64,000 nucleotides of DNA from a virus. Below the pieces are notes generated by a model. The model was not told the DNA's origin, did not search any database, and was given only the letters and a program-made list of their open reading frames with translations. The stretch is from the IMG/VR virus record IMGVR_UViG_3300050821_016964, positions 1 to 64,000 of that record. The stretch is one strand, 5' to 3'. Position numbers and translations under genes: made by a program. Positions 1 through 6,582 of this stretch are shown one piece after another. Each line of letters starts with the position of its first letter. Position 1 is the stretch's first letter.

Positions 1-1
1 C

Positions 2-118
2 GGCTACGGCGGCGGCTACGGCGACGACGGCGACGGCTACGGCGGCGGCTACGGCTACGGCGACGGCGGCGGCTACGGCTACGACGGCGACGGCGACGGC
101 TACGGCGACGGCGACTGA
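2..118 (+). CDS. C-terminal end of a Gly/Tyr/Asp-rich repeat protein (partial)
   Basis: The window opens inside a reading frame made almost only of Gly, Tyr and Asp codons (GYG, GGG, DGD units), ending at TGA 116-118. About 38 residues are visible and the start lies before the window. Codons are nearly all GGC, TAC and GAC, so the DNA is itself a degenerate 3- to 6-bp repeat. Low-complexity tails of this kind occur on surface or structural proteins, but no function can be read from it. Confidence 0.6.
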   Translation, partial: GYGGGYGDDGDGYGGGYGYGDGGGYGYDGDGDGYGDGD

Positions 119-232
119 TCCTTCCTCGTTCTCACGTTCTCGCGTTGGCCTGAGAACCAGCGTGAGACCTCGACCTTAGCCCGCGTACGGCCTAGGTCGC
201 GCACCGCCGAACGCTAACCCCTGGAGACTCCC

Positions 233-424
233 ATGCGTCGCTCTGCCGCTCTGACTGACCGTCGCCGCCAGCTCGCCCGCGAATACCGTAGCAGGGGCAT
301 CCACCTCCTGCCCGCGTCCGTGCTGCTCTTTGCACCCATCCCGACCCGCGACAAGCCCCCGACCATCCAGGGCTGTATCTCCGCCGCGCTCGCCCGTCGG
401 CTTGGTATGCTCAACCAGAGCTAA
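233..424 (+). CDS. small basic hypothetical protein (63 aa)
   Basis: The ATG follows a modest ribosome site (TGGAGA) and the frame is open for 63 residues. The N-terminal half is rich in Arg (MRRSAALTDRRRQLAREYRSR) and the rest is mixed. It sits between the repeat protein and the next small gene on the same strand. No family is recognised. The antisense frames are also open here, so the call rests on spacing and the ribosome site. Confidence 0.45.
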   Translation: MRRSAALTDRRRQLAREYRSRGIHLLPASVLLFAPIPTRDKPPTIQGCISAALARRLGMLNQS

Positions 425-440
425 CGAAGGGAGATCCCCC

Positions 441-659
441 ATGATCTGGTATATCGAGCACGAGGAACCACTAAACGGCGAGAGCAGCGTGAGAGTCACG
501 AACCTCCGCGGTCGATCCGGCCGCGCCAAGGTCCAATACTTTCCCGTCGTCAAGTTCCTCCCGCCCGTCCGCGCCGAAGTCGACTACGGCGCACAAGGCT
601 ATCCGATGGCCGAGCCAGAGATACTCGACGCGCGGCCCACGTTCCGACCGCGCCCTTGA
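441..659 (+). CDS. hypothetical protein (72 aa)
   Basis: I chose the ATG at 441 because GAAGGGAGA lies just upstream. An in-frame upstream extension would overlap the previous gene and reads as arginine- and proline-rich shadow. The protein starts MIWYIEHEEPLNGES and has a charged beta-rich character with a Pro/Arg tail. No known motif is visible. It is the last gene before the 112-bp gap that holds a hairpin (675-696, 8-bp stem, no T-run) and the first copy of the dispersed palindrome. Confidence 0.55.
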   Translation: MIWYIEHEEPLNGESSVRVTNLRGRSGRAKVQYFPVVKFLPPVRAEVDYGAQGYPMAEPEILDARPTFRPRP

Positions 660-723
660 CGGCCCAGGCTGGTGCTTCCCTGGGTGAGCAGGGAGGCGCC
701 GGCCCGCGCCGTCGCACGGGAAC

Positions 724-742
724 TTGCGCAGGGCCTGCGCAA
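724..742 (+). repeat. dispersed 19-bp palindrome, copy 1
   Basis: TTGCGCAGGGCCTGCGCAA has two perfect 9-bp arms around one base. It is followed by AAACC and, a little further on, GAACGAA, which other copies share. It lies 29 bp before the ATT start of the DUF1257 gene, in the same orientation. Related copies are at 14545, 29919, 42554 and 52379. Confidence 0.9.
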
Positions 743-771
743 ACCATTTACGAACGAAAGCGAGGATAACC

Positions 772-1137
772 ATTTCCCACGTCGTCACCATCCAGACGCA
801 AATCAAGGACATCGAAGCAGTTAGGTCAGCCTGCAAACGGCTCGCTCTGGCGCCCCCCGAAATCGGGACGGCAAAGCTCTATTCTGCGCAGTCCACCGGG
901 ATTATCGTCAAGCTCAAGGGCTGGGTCTACCCCATCGTCATCGATCCTCAGGCCGGATCCATCGCGTTCGACAACTACGAGGGAGACTGGGGACACCCCA
1001 AGCGCCTTGAGGAATTCCGTCAAGCCTACGCCATCGCCAAGGCCACCATTGAGGCCCGCAAGAAGGGTCACACCGTCGTCGAGTCGCGCCTGGCCAACGG
1101 CAGCGTGAAGCTCACCATCACCACCTCGGGGAGATAG
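772..1137 (+). CDS. DUF1257 / Ycf35-like protein with ATT start
   Basis: The translation matches what I remember of the DUF1257 (Ycf35-like) family, which typically starts MSHIV.IQT and contains a GW.YP motif. Here the frame reads I-S-H-V-V-T-I-Q-T-Q, and GWVYPIVID is present near residues 46-54. The alignment puts the first codon at ATT 772, not at an ATG. An in-frame ATG at 724 would translate through the palindrome and is unlikely. GCGAGG lies 6 bp upstream. The length (121 aa) is normal for the family. DUF1257 genes commonly sit beside DUF2997 and a Ycf46-type AAA+ ATPase, exactly as here. The biochemical role is unknown. Confidence 0.85.
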   Translation: MSHVVTIQTQIKDIEAVRSACKRLALAPPEIGTAKLYSAQSTGIIVKLKGWVYPIVIDPQAGSIAFDNYEGDWGHPKRLEEFRQAYAIAKATIEARKKGHTVVESRLANGSVKLTITTSGR

Positions 1138-1142
1138 CTGCC

Positions 1143-1337
1143 GTGGCCAAACAGATCATCGTCACCATCGCGCCCGATGGCACACCCACGGTGAAGACCG
1201 AAGGGTACCAGGGGCGCGAGTGCCAGAAGGCTTCGAAGTTCCTGGAGGATGCGCTCGGCACCGTCACGGCCGAGCAGCTCACTCCGGAGTACCACCAGAG
1301 CGTCACGGACAAGCCCACCCTCAAACAGGGGAGTTGA
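1143..1337 (+). CDS. DUF2997 protein
   Basis: The 64-residue protein begins at GTG 1143, five bases after the DUF1257 stop. It has the hallmarks I associate with DUF2997: an N-terminal KQIIVTIAPDGTPTVKTEG strand pair, a central GREC..A..FLE.ALGTVT helix and a polar tail. Its placement between DUF1257 and the AAA+ ATPase is the usual arrangement in cyanobacteria and planctomycetes. The short spacing suggests co-translation with both neighbours. Function is unknown. Confidence 0.85.
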   Translation: MAKQIIVTIAPDGTPTVKTEGYQGRECQKASKFLEDALGTVTAEQLTPEYHQSVTDKPTLKQGS

Positions 1338-1340
1338 CCC

Positions 1341-2819
1341 TTGCCATCTCTCGCCGATGCCGTCAGAGAGCACGTCTGCGCCTGCTTTACCGGGTTGTGG
1401 GTCACCACGCTTGAGCCCGACGATGCGGAGACCGAGATTCTCCGGATGTGTCGGGCGCAGGACTGGCGATTCACCACTTGGGACTGCGACCGGGGCTTGT
1501 CCGGAGACCCGAACGCTACCGATCCCCTGGCCGTCATCAAGGCCATGCCCACTCTCACTGTGGAGGAGGGGACGAGCCTGCTCGTCGTCCGTAATCTCCA
1601 TCGGTTCTTAGGAGGTGTCGACCTCGTGCAGGCGATCGACACACAGCTTGCCGAAGGCAAACAGCGCCGGATGTTCCTGGTTGTCCTGGCGCCCGTCGTT
1701 GACCTGCCCGTGGAGCTCGCCCGGTCGTTCGTCTTACTTGAACACGATCTGCCCGACCGGGCGCAGCTCGGAGCCATCGCCGCGAACTTAGAAGAGGGCG
1801 CCGCCCCGGAAGGTGAGGCCCTCGACCAGCTCCTTACTGCGGCGGCCGGGCTCACCCGTTGTGAGGCCGAGGGCGCGTTCGCCCTGTCCATCGTTCGACA
1901 CGGACGCATCCAGCCCGAGGAGGTGTGGGAACTAAAGACGGCGGCCCTACGTAAGAGTGGGCTGCTGGAGCTATACCGCGGGCAAGAGCGATTCGCTGAT
2001 CTGGACGGCCTGGACAACCTCAAGAACTTTTGTCTTCAGGCGCTTCGCCCCGGCGACCGCAGATCGCAGCCGCGGGGCGTGCTGTTGCTCGGACCTAGCG
2101 GGACGGGCAAGAGTGCATTTGCAAAAGCCCTGGGAACAGAAGTCGGACTGCCAACGATCATCCTAGATATCGGCAAACTCCGCGGTAGCCTCTACGGTCA
2201 AACTGAGCAGCACACACGCCAGGCCCTGCGCCTTCTGTCTGCAATGCGACGCAACATCGCATTCGTCGACGAATGCGAGAAAGCCCTATCCGGTGTCGCG
2301 AACTCTGGTCAAACGGATTCCGGCGTAACCTCCGGACAATTCGGCACGATCCTCCAGCATATGGCCGACCATCCAGGGGATTCGTTTTTCGTCCTGACCG
2401 CAAACAACATCCAAGCCCTTCCCCCTGAGTTTTCCCGCGCAGGGCGAATCAATGCGGTCTTCTTCATCGACCTCCCCACTCCACGTCAGCGCGATCGGAT
2501 CTGGGAAATCCACGCGAACCGCTTCGGATTACACCTGACCGGAGACCGCCCCGTCGATACCGACTGGACGGGCGCCGAGATCGCATCCTGTTGCGAAACA
2601 GCCGATCTGTTAGGTATCTCGATCCGTGAAGCAGGAGAGTTTACTGTTCCGACATCCCGGACCAATCCCGAAGCAGTCCAACGGCTGCGCACTTGGGCCC
2701 ACGGGCGCTGCTTGGACGCGTCCCGTCCCGGCCTGTATCAGAGCACCACGCCCCCGCCGCCCCGCGCTGAGGGCGGACCCCGTCGTCAGATCGAACGGCT
2801 TGACCCCGGACTTAACTGA
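1341..2819 (+). CDS. Ycf46-like AAA+ ATPase
   Basis: This 492-residue protein starts at TTG 1341, directly after the DUF2997 stop. The N-terminal half (1-240) is the Ycf46-type domain with an LLVVRNLHRFL segment. The AAA+ core follows: Walker A GPSGTGKS at about 251-258, Walker B IAFVDECEKA at about 305-314, sensor-1 FVLTANN, and the arginine-bearing FSRAGRINAVFFIDLP segment. The length fits the Ycf46 family. Ycf46 with DUF1257 and DUF2997 makes a conserved three-gene set. What the set does is not established. In a phage it could remodel a host complex, but that is inference. Confidence 0.85.
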   Translation: MPSLADAVREHVCACFTGLWVTTLEPDDAETEILRMCRAQDWRFTTWDCDRGLSGDPNATDPLAVIKAMPTLTVEEGTSLLVVRNLHRFLGGVDLVQAIDTQLAEGKQRRMFLVVLAPVVDLPVELARSFVLLEHDLPDRAQLGAIAANLEEGAAPEGEALDQLLTAAAGLTRCEAEGAFALSIVRHGRIQPEEVWELKTAALRKSGLLELYRGQERFADLDGLDNLKNFCLQALRPGDRRSQPRGVLLLGPSGTGKSAFAKALGTEVGLPTIILDIGKLRGSLYGQTEQHTRQALRLLSAMRRNIAFVDECEKALSGVANSGQTDSGVTSGQFGTILQHMADHPGDSFFVLTANNIQALPPEFSRAGRINAVFFIDLPTPRQRDRIWEIHANRFGLHLTGDRPVDTDWTGAEIASCCETADLLGISIREAGEFTVPTSRTNPEAVQRLRTWAHGRCLDASRPGLYQSTTPPPPRAEGGPRRQIERLDPGLN

Positions 2820-2830
2820 GGAGAACTGCG

Positions 2831-3238
2831 ATGGGTGACAGAGCGAATGTGTGCGTCAAAGGTGAAGATGGCGCCGTGTTCTTTTACACGCACTGGCGCG
2901 GCAGCGAGCTTGACGCACTCGTGCACGCGGGCCTGCAAAAGGAGCTCCTGTGGGGCGATACCGCCTACCTCCGGCGCATCCTGTTCTGTGAGATCATCAA
3001 AGGCGCTCACTCGGAGGAAACCGGGTTCGGTATCAGCTCGGGCATTTGCGACAACGCACACCCGATCATCCTCGTCAACGATGTCGATTCCACGGTTTCC
3101 CTGGCAACCGAGGAAGAGCCACTCAAGCCCTTCCATACGGTCACCTATGCCCAGTTCATCGAGGACCCCGCCACGCTTCGCTACCGCAATTTCGATTCGG
3201 ACGGCAAGGAAGAGCCCGAAGAAGAAGAGGAGGACTAA
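2831..3238 (+). CDS. conserved 'MGDRANV' family protein of unknown function (135 aa)
   Basis: The ATG at 2831 has GAGGAG upstream. The protein starts MGDRANVCVKGEDG and continues with FFYTHWRG, a pattern I recognise from small conserved proteins of phages and bacteria whose function is unknown. It ends in a strongly acidic tail (EEPEEEEED). Nothing catalytic is visible. Confidence 0.8.
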   Translation: MGDRANVCVKGEDGAVFFYTHWRGSELDALVHAGLQKELLWGDTAYLRRILFCEIIKGAHSEETGFGISSGICDNAHPIILVNDVDSTVSLATEEEPLKPFHTVTYAQFIEDPATLRYRNFDSDGKEEPEEEEED

Positions 3239-3244
3239 CCAGCC

Positions 3245-3337
3245 GTGTCTGATGCCATGATCCTCTTCGTTGTCGTCGCTGCCCTCCTGCTGGCGCTCGT
3301 CGCCAGCGGGTTGGGCGGCGGCAAGCCCCGTCTCTGA
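3245..3337 (+). CDS. single-pass membrane microprotein (30 aa)
   Basis: A GTG at 3245, six bases after the previous stop, opens a 30-residue frame. It consists of one hydrophobic stretch (MILFVVVAALLLALVASGLG) followed by GGKPRL. It would be a single transmembrane segment with a basic end. Microproteins of this kind are common in phage early operons. An alternative start is ATG 3257. Confidence 0.6.
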   Translation: MSDAMILFVVVAALLLALVASGLGGGKPRL

Positions 3338-3368
3338 TCCTCGACCCCACACCACAGGAGATTGCCCC

Positions 3369-4379
3369 ATGTCTCTGATTGACGCCTTGCCCGAGCTCGA
3401 CTCCGAGCCGTCCGCGGCGTTCGCAGCCCGGCCCCACAACGCGGCCCTCGACCTCCGCCGCCAGACGGCCGCCGTTCGCGTGTCGTTCACCTGGTTCGGT
3501 ACCAGGCGCAAGGTCACCAGCGACCAACGCGACGAGATGGCGCGTCCCTTTGATGCTGAGAGCGACAGCATCTCCGCCTCCAAGAAGCTCGTGAACACGA
3601 AGCATCCCCAGTTCCGCGCTTTGACCAAAATCAAGGGTCAGATCAAAGCTTACTGGGAGGATAACTCACTGCCCTTCCCCGAGGACGGCGTTCGGCTGAT
3701 CAAGCAGAGCGCCTTGAACGACTTCGAAGCCAACATGGGGAGCCTGCGCGACGATCTGGCCCTGGCTGTGCACGCCCTGGCGGAACACTACGAGGAGCTG
3801 AGGGAAGAAGCCAAGCGCCGGCTTGGCTCGCTGTTCGACCCCGGGGACTATCCCGCGTCCCTTGACGGCCTGTTCGCCGTGTCCTGGGACTATCCCAGCG
3901 TCGAGCCGCCCGATTACCTGCTGGAGCTCAACCCCCAGCTCTACGAGCAGGAGCGGCAGCGGGTCACCCAGCGCTTCGACGAGGCCGTGCGCCTGGCCGA
4001 GCAGGCGTTCGCTACGGAGTTTTCCACCATCGTTACGGGCCTGTGTGAGTCCCTCGCCGGTCGCAGGGAGAATGGCGAAGCGAAGACGTTGAAGGAGGGC
4101 GCGATCCGGAGCACCCTCGAATTCTTTGAACGGTTCAAGTCGCTCCGCATCGGAGACTCGACGGCCCTCGACGCGCTCGTGGACCAGGCCCAGGACGCAA
4201 TCCGGGGAGTCTCCGCCAAGGCCCTCCGAGTCAACGGCGATGTCCGCGTCACCGTGGCCGAACAGTTGGGCGCCGTCCGCCAGCAGCTTGAGGCCCTCGT
4301 CGTCGAAAAACCCCGGCGTCGCATCCTCCGCCCCACCCCCGCACCGGAGCCGACGAATGATCCTGTCGATCAGCCCTGA
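3369..4379 (+). CDS. conserved helical protein associated with the Ycf46 cassette (336 aa)
   Basis: I chose ATG 3369 because CAGGAG lies upstream. The frame is open earlier, but that part overlaps the membrane microprotein in shadow sequence. The protein is mostly helical, with SASKKLVNTKHPQFRALTKIKGQ near 55-80 and FAVSWDYPSVEPPDYL near 165-180. I recall similar proteins beside vWA or MoxR/AAA+ genes in planctomycetes, but I cannot name the family with certainty. The C-terminus is Arg/Pro-rich. It overlaps the next gene by 23 bp. Confidence 0.75.
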   Translation: MSLIDALPELDSEPSAAFAARPHNAALDLRRQTAAVRVSFTWFGTRRKVTSDQRDEMARPFDAESDSISASKKLVNTKHPQFRALTKIKGQIKAYWEDNSLPFPEDGVRLIKQSALNDFEANMGSLRDDLALAVHALAEHYEELREEAKRRLGSLFDPGDYPASLDGLFAVSWDYPSVEPPDYLLELNPQLYEQERQRVTQRFDEAVRLAEQAFATEFSTIVTGLCESLAGRRENGEAKTLKEGAIRSTLEFFERFKSLRIGDSTALDALVDQAQDAIRGVSAKALRVNGDVRVTVAEQLGAVRQQLEALVVEKPRRRILRPTPAPEPTNDPVDQP

Positions 4380-4587
4380 CGGAACGACACAGTGTCTCTA
4401 TACCGAGGATATCGACCTCGGCGCCATGGGTTCCCTGGCAATCTACCGAGCAAGCTTCGTCGAACCGCTCGGGGACTTGTGGTGGGCCGACATGGGCCCA
4501 TCCGGCGGCCCCGAGCTTGGCCCCTACGCGACCCGGAGCGAGGCCCTCGCCGCGGAGGTCGCCTGGCTCGAAGAACACGTCCTGTGA
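4357..4587 (+). CDS. conserved hypothetical protein (76 aa)
   Basis: The ATG at 4357 lies inside the end of the previous gene, in another frame. The protein runs MILSISPDGTTQCLYTEDIDL and ends YATRSEALAAEVAWLEEHVL. The middle has a WWADMGPSGGPELGP motif. This reads like a compact conserved family rather than a shadow, but I cannot assign a function. It is the last gene before the hairpin and the CRISPR-repeat-like element. Confidence 0.7.
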   Translation: MILSISPDGTTQCLYTEDIDLGAMGSLAIYRASFVEPLGDLWWADMGPSGGPELGPYATRSEALAAEVAWLEEHVL

Positions 4588-4597
4588 CCGCTCACGC

Positions 4598-4628
4598 CCC
4601 CTGGCGAGGCCCAGCGCTTCGCCAGGGG
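4598..4628. other. intergenic hairpin (10-bp stem) before the CRISPR-like repeat
   Basis: CCCCTGGCGA (4598-4607) and TCGCCAGGGG (4619-4628) pair perfectly across an 11-nt loop. No T-run follows on either strand, so it is not a classical intrinsic terminator. It stands five bases before the CRISPR-repeat-like element and may stabilise or bound a short transcript. Confidence 0.6.
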
Positions 4629-4633
4629 CCTAC

Positions 4634-4662
4634 GTCGCTCCCTAGGGAGCGTGGATTGAAAC
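4634..4662 (+). CRISPR. solitary type I-C-like CRISPR repeat unit (29 nt), no array
   Basis: The element starts GTCGCTCCC and ends GCGTGGATTGAAAC. It contains the perfect 16-bp palindrome CGCTCCCTAGGGAGCG. Type I-C repeats are normally about 32 nt, with GTCGC at the 5' end, a stem-loop, and GTGGATTGAAAC at the 3' end. Here both ends are intact, and the length deficit fits loss of about three loop bases. No second copy, spacer series or cas gene is nearby. It lies in the 97-bp gap between two plus-strand genes, so it would be co-transcribed with them. Confidence 0.6.
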
Positions 4663-4684
4663 CCCTGCGCCTTGGAGAGCCCCT

Positions 4685-5095
4685 GTGTGCTTCACCCTCT
4701 ATACCCAGTTCGACCTCGGCTCAACCGAGAAGTGGCGCTGGTGGGCCCGCGCCGTCCGCCGGCACCAGCGCCGCTTGATGGCGCGCCTGCTCGCTGAGTT
4801 AAACGGCCCCGAGCCCCCCGTGGAACTTGCGCCCGAGCATCTCCCCTGGACCCTGGAAGACCTCGCCCGACTCCGCCGGCCCACAGCCCAGTGCTCATCA
4901 CGCTACTACGGCGTGACGAAAATCCCGGTAAAGGGGCCCCGCCGTGGTTACTTCGCCTACCGCCCTCGGGACGCGCACCATGGCCGGAAGCGTCTCGGCT
5001 GGTACGCCACCGAAGACGAGGCCGGATGGAGCGTCATCAAGGCCCTGAACCCCAATGCCGTTATCCCCACCACCCCAACCGAGGGACCAGCATGA
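4685..5095 (+). CDS. hypothetical basic protein (136 aa)
   Basis: I take GTG 4685, preceded by TTGGAGAG, as the start. The protein is aromatic- and Arg-rich (WRWWARAVRRHQRR). Its second half has a YYGVTKIPVKGPRRGYFAYRP stretch followed by RLGWYATEDEAG, which resembles small AP2/integrase-arm-like DNA-binding modules. That is only a resemblance. It overlaps the next gene by ATGA. Confidence 0.6.
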   Translation: MCFTLYTQFDLGSTEKWRWWARAVRRHQRRLMARLLAELNGPEPPVELAPEHLPWTLEDLARLRRPTAQCSSRYYGVTKIPVKGPRRGYFAYRPRDAHHGRKRLGWYATEDEAGWSVIKALNPNAVIPTTPTEGPA

Positions 5096-5331
5096 CCCCG
5101 ACCGACCGCGCCAATAATACCCAAGTTCTCGAGAACATCATTCATCGGAATAGCGAGATTATGGCCGTTCTCGTGCAGGCCGCCAACGAGAACGACGGAA
5201 CCGGAGAGTGGAACTCTATCGGTCAGCTGACCCTCACTACGGAGCTAGCGCTCCTGCACGCCGACATTACCGCCCTCGCCCTCGTGCTCCAGAACGGCCT
5301 GCCCGATCCCAACGAACCAGATCGTTTCTGA
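5092..5331 (+). CDS. hypothetical helical protein (79 aa)
   Basis: It starts in an ATGA overlap with the previous stop, which fixes ATG 5092. The protein is acidic and helical (TQVLENIIHRNSEIMAVLVQA) with no motif I recognise. It is part of the same plus-strand operon. Confidence 0.65.
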   Translation: MTPTDRANNTQVLENIIHRNSEIMAVLVQAANENDGTGEWNSIGQLTLTTELALLHADITALALVLQNGLPDPNEPDRF

Positions 5332-5356
5332 ACCCCTACCCCATCGGAGCCAACCC

Positions 5357-5740
5357 ATGACTGACCAGGAACTCCTCGACCTGTACAACCAGCGCATGGC
5401 CGCGCTGGCTGAGACCGGGCGCCCTGCCACGTTGCTGCGCGACATGCCCAAACCCATGCGCGAAACCGTCGACCGGGCATCAGCACGGTTTCGAGCAACC
5501 GAGCAGCTCATCGTCAAAGAGCTCACGCAGCGCCGTGCGCCCGCCCACCTGCCTGGGGTAACACTCTGGCTCACGGCCGACGGGCTGAACTTCGCGGCAC
5601 TGGATCGGGACACGATGATCCCGCTGGGATGGAGTGGTACGTACGCCGCAAAGTACATGACGCGCGGCCTGCTGAAGAAGTACCCATCAGAGCGAGGCGT
5701 CAAGCTTCCGCCGCAATCACAGAGTGCACACAGTCAATGA
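5357..5740 (+). CDS. hypothetical protein (127 aa)
   Basis: The ATG at 5357 follows a weak ribosome site. The protein begins MTDQELLDLYNQRMAALAE and is helical at the N-terminus, with a WLTADGLNFAALD strand region later. No family is recognised. It is the last plus-strand gene of the left block, and its end overlaps the convergent minus-strand gene by 41 bp with no terminator hairpin between them. Confidence 0.65.
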   Translation: MTDQELLDLYNQRMAALAETGRPATLLRDMPKPMRETVDRASARFRATEQLIVKELTQRRAPAHLPGVTLWLTADGLNFAALDRDTMIPLGWSGTYAAKYMTRGLLKKYPSERGVKLPPQSQSAHSQ

Positions 5741-6212
5741 CGGCGAACATGATGTTCTTCCGGCGCCGGTCTTCCCGACGTCCCGGCTCCCAGTAATCCG
5801 TGAACTGCACGCCGCCCATCGCCTGGACCTCGCGCGCCGGTTCTCCCGCCAACTGGAGGGTGCCCGACGCGTCGATGATCAGGTGGTGGGCGGCGGCATC
5901 ATGGTACCAGTCGGGGTCCTGCTTGGTCGCGGCCCGCGGCTGGTTCGCCTCGGCGAGTTTCACCGCCAGCGGGTGGAGCAGCTTCGCGTTGCGCGGGAGG
6001 TCGATGTACGCCTCGAACTGGTAGCGGATCTTGGGAGGAACGACCCGAGGCCCCCGGGGAAGATCGAACACAGCCCCCGGGCTGCGCGTGATGACTACGG
6101 GCCCGTCGATCTCCAGTTCCAGCCCGTTGTAGTAGGCGACCGCCGGCTTATCAGCCCCAACCCCAACGATGACAGGCAGCGCCGCCAGGGCCAGGAAGTC
6201 TCGCCGCGTCAG
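5700..6212 (-). CDS. exported protein with Tat-type signal, probable CTG start
   Basis: The N-terminus read from CTG 6212 is (M)TRRDFLALAALPVIVGVGA, a twin-arginine signal with a hydrophobic stretch. The CTG overlaps the stop of the upstream gene as CTGA, mirroring the ATGA and GTGA overlaps common in this genome. Longer in-frame starts (ATG 6305 with GGGGGAG upstream, or GTG 6368) would run about 100-160 bp through the upstream gene in another frame. The mature part (about 150 aa) contains GLELEIDGPVVITRSPG and a WYHDAAAHHLIID segment. No enzyme family is recognised. It is the promoter-distal gene of the late block. Confidence 0.6.
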   Translation of the reverse strand: MTRRDFLALAALPVIVGVGADKPAVAYYNGLELEIDGPVVITRSPGAVFDLPRGPRVVPPKIRYQFEAYIDLPRNAKLLHPLAVKLAEANQPRAATKQDPDWYHDAAAHHLIIDASGTLQLAGEPAREVQAMGGVQFTDYWEPGRREDRRRKNIMFAVIDCVHSVIAAEA

Positions 6213-6400
6213 CCCGGAGCCCGGACCACCTCGGGTAAGGGCGGCATCACCAGCAGGAGCGACTCGCTGAATGCGAAGGCTAACTCTTCCGTCGGAAACG
6301 GATAGCATGGCGTACTCCCCCAGGTCCACCCCGCTGTGATGATGTCCGGTCCACTCGCCGTCACCCACTCACTCCCACGTCTGATTCCGTACATGCTCAT
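6209..6400 (-). CDS. hypothetical protein (63 aa)
   Basis: The ATG at 6400 forms an ATGA overlap with the upstream stop, and the stop overlaps the next gene. The sequence (MSMYGIRRGSEWVTASGPDI, then ITAGWTWGSTPCYPFPTEE) has balanced composition, which argues that it is real. It ends in a hydrophobic, proline-rich tail. Function is unknown. Confidence 0.65.
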   Translation of the reverse strand: MSMYGIRRGSEWVTASGPDIITAGWTWGSTPCYPFPTEELAFAFSESLLLVMPPLPEVVRAPG

Positions 6401-6570
6401 CCCTTCTTCCGAACGCCAACGCGCTTCTTGGGCGCGTCCTCGCCCCGTGTAACAGGTTTCACGCCGGGCTTGCGCTGGGCGTTGTAGATCTTCGCGGCCC
6501 GCGTCTTCGCCTCAGCCAGTGGCATGTCCTTCGCCAGTTTATCGCGGATCGCTTCGTACTGTTTCGGGAT
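6397..6570 (-). CDS. small basic phage protein (57 aa) with ATC start
   Basis: The frame reads (M)PKQYEAIRDKLAKDMPLAEA, then KTRAAKIYNAQRKPG, and ends KKRVGVRKKG before a TGA that overlaps the next ATG. I know similar short basic phage proteins that begin MPKQYEAIRD. In this frame the first codon is ATC 6570, and an in-frame TGA lies only 12 bp upstream, so no ATG, GTG or TTG can serve. The leader is TGGAGGTGTGCC directly before ATC. The GTG codons in that leader open frames that give arginine-rich shadow. The same leader occurs before ATC at 24720 and 30119. Confidence 0.75.
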   Translation of the reverse strand: MPKQYEAIRDKLAKDMPLAEAKTRAAKIYNAQRKPGVKPVTRGEDAPKKRVGVRKKG

Positions 6571-6582
6571 GGCACACCTCCA

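Noticed and set aside
176-836. Minus-strand frames in the first kilobase
   Set aside because: They are antisense to the better supported plus-strand genes and are rich in Arg/Gly/Ala without ribosome sites.
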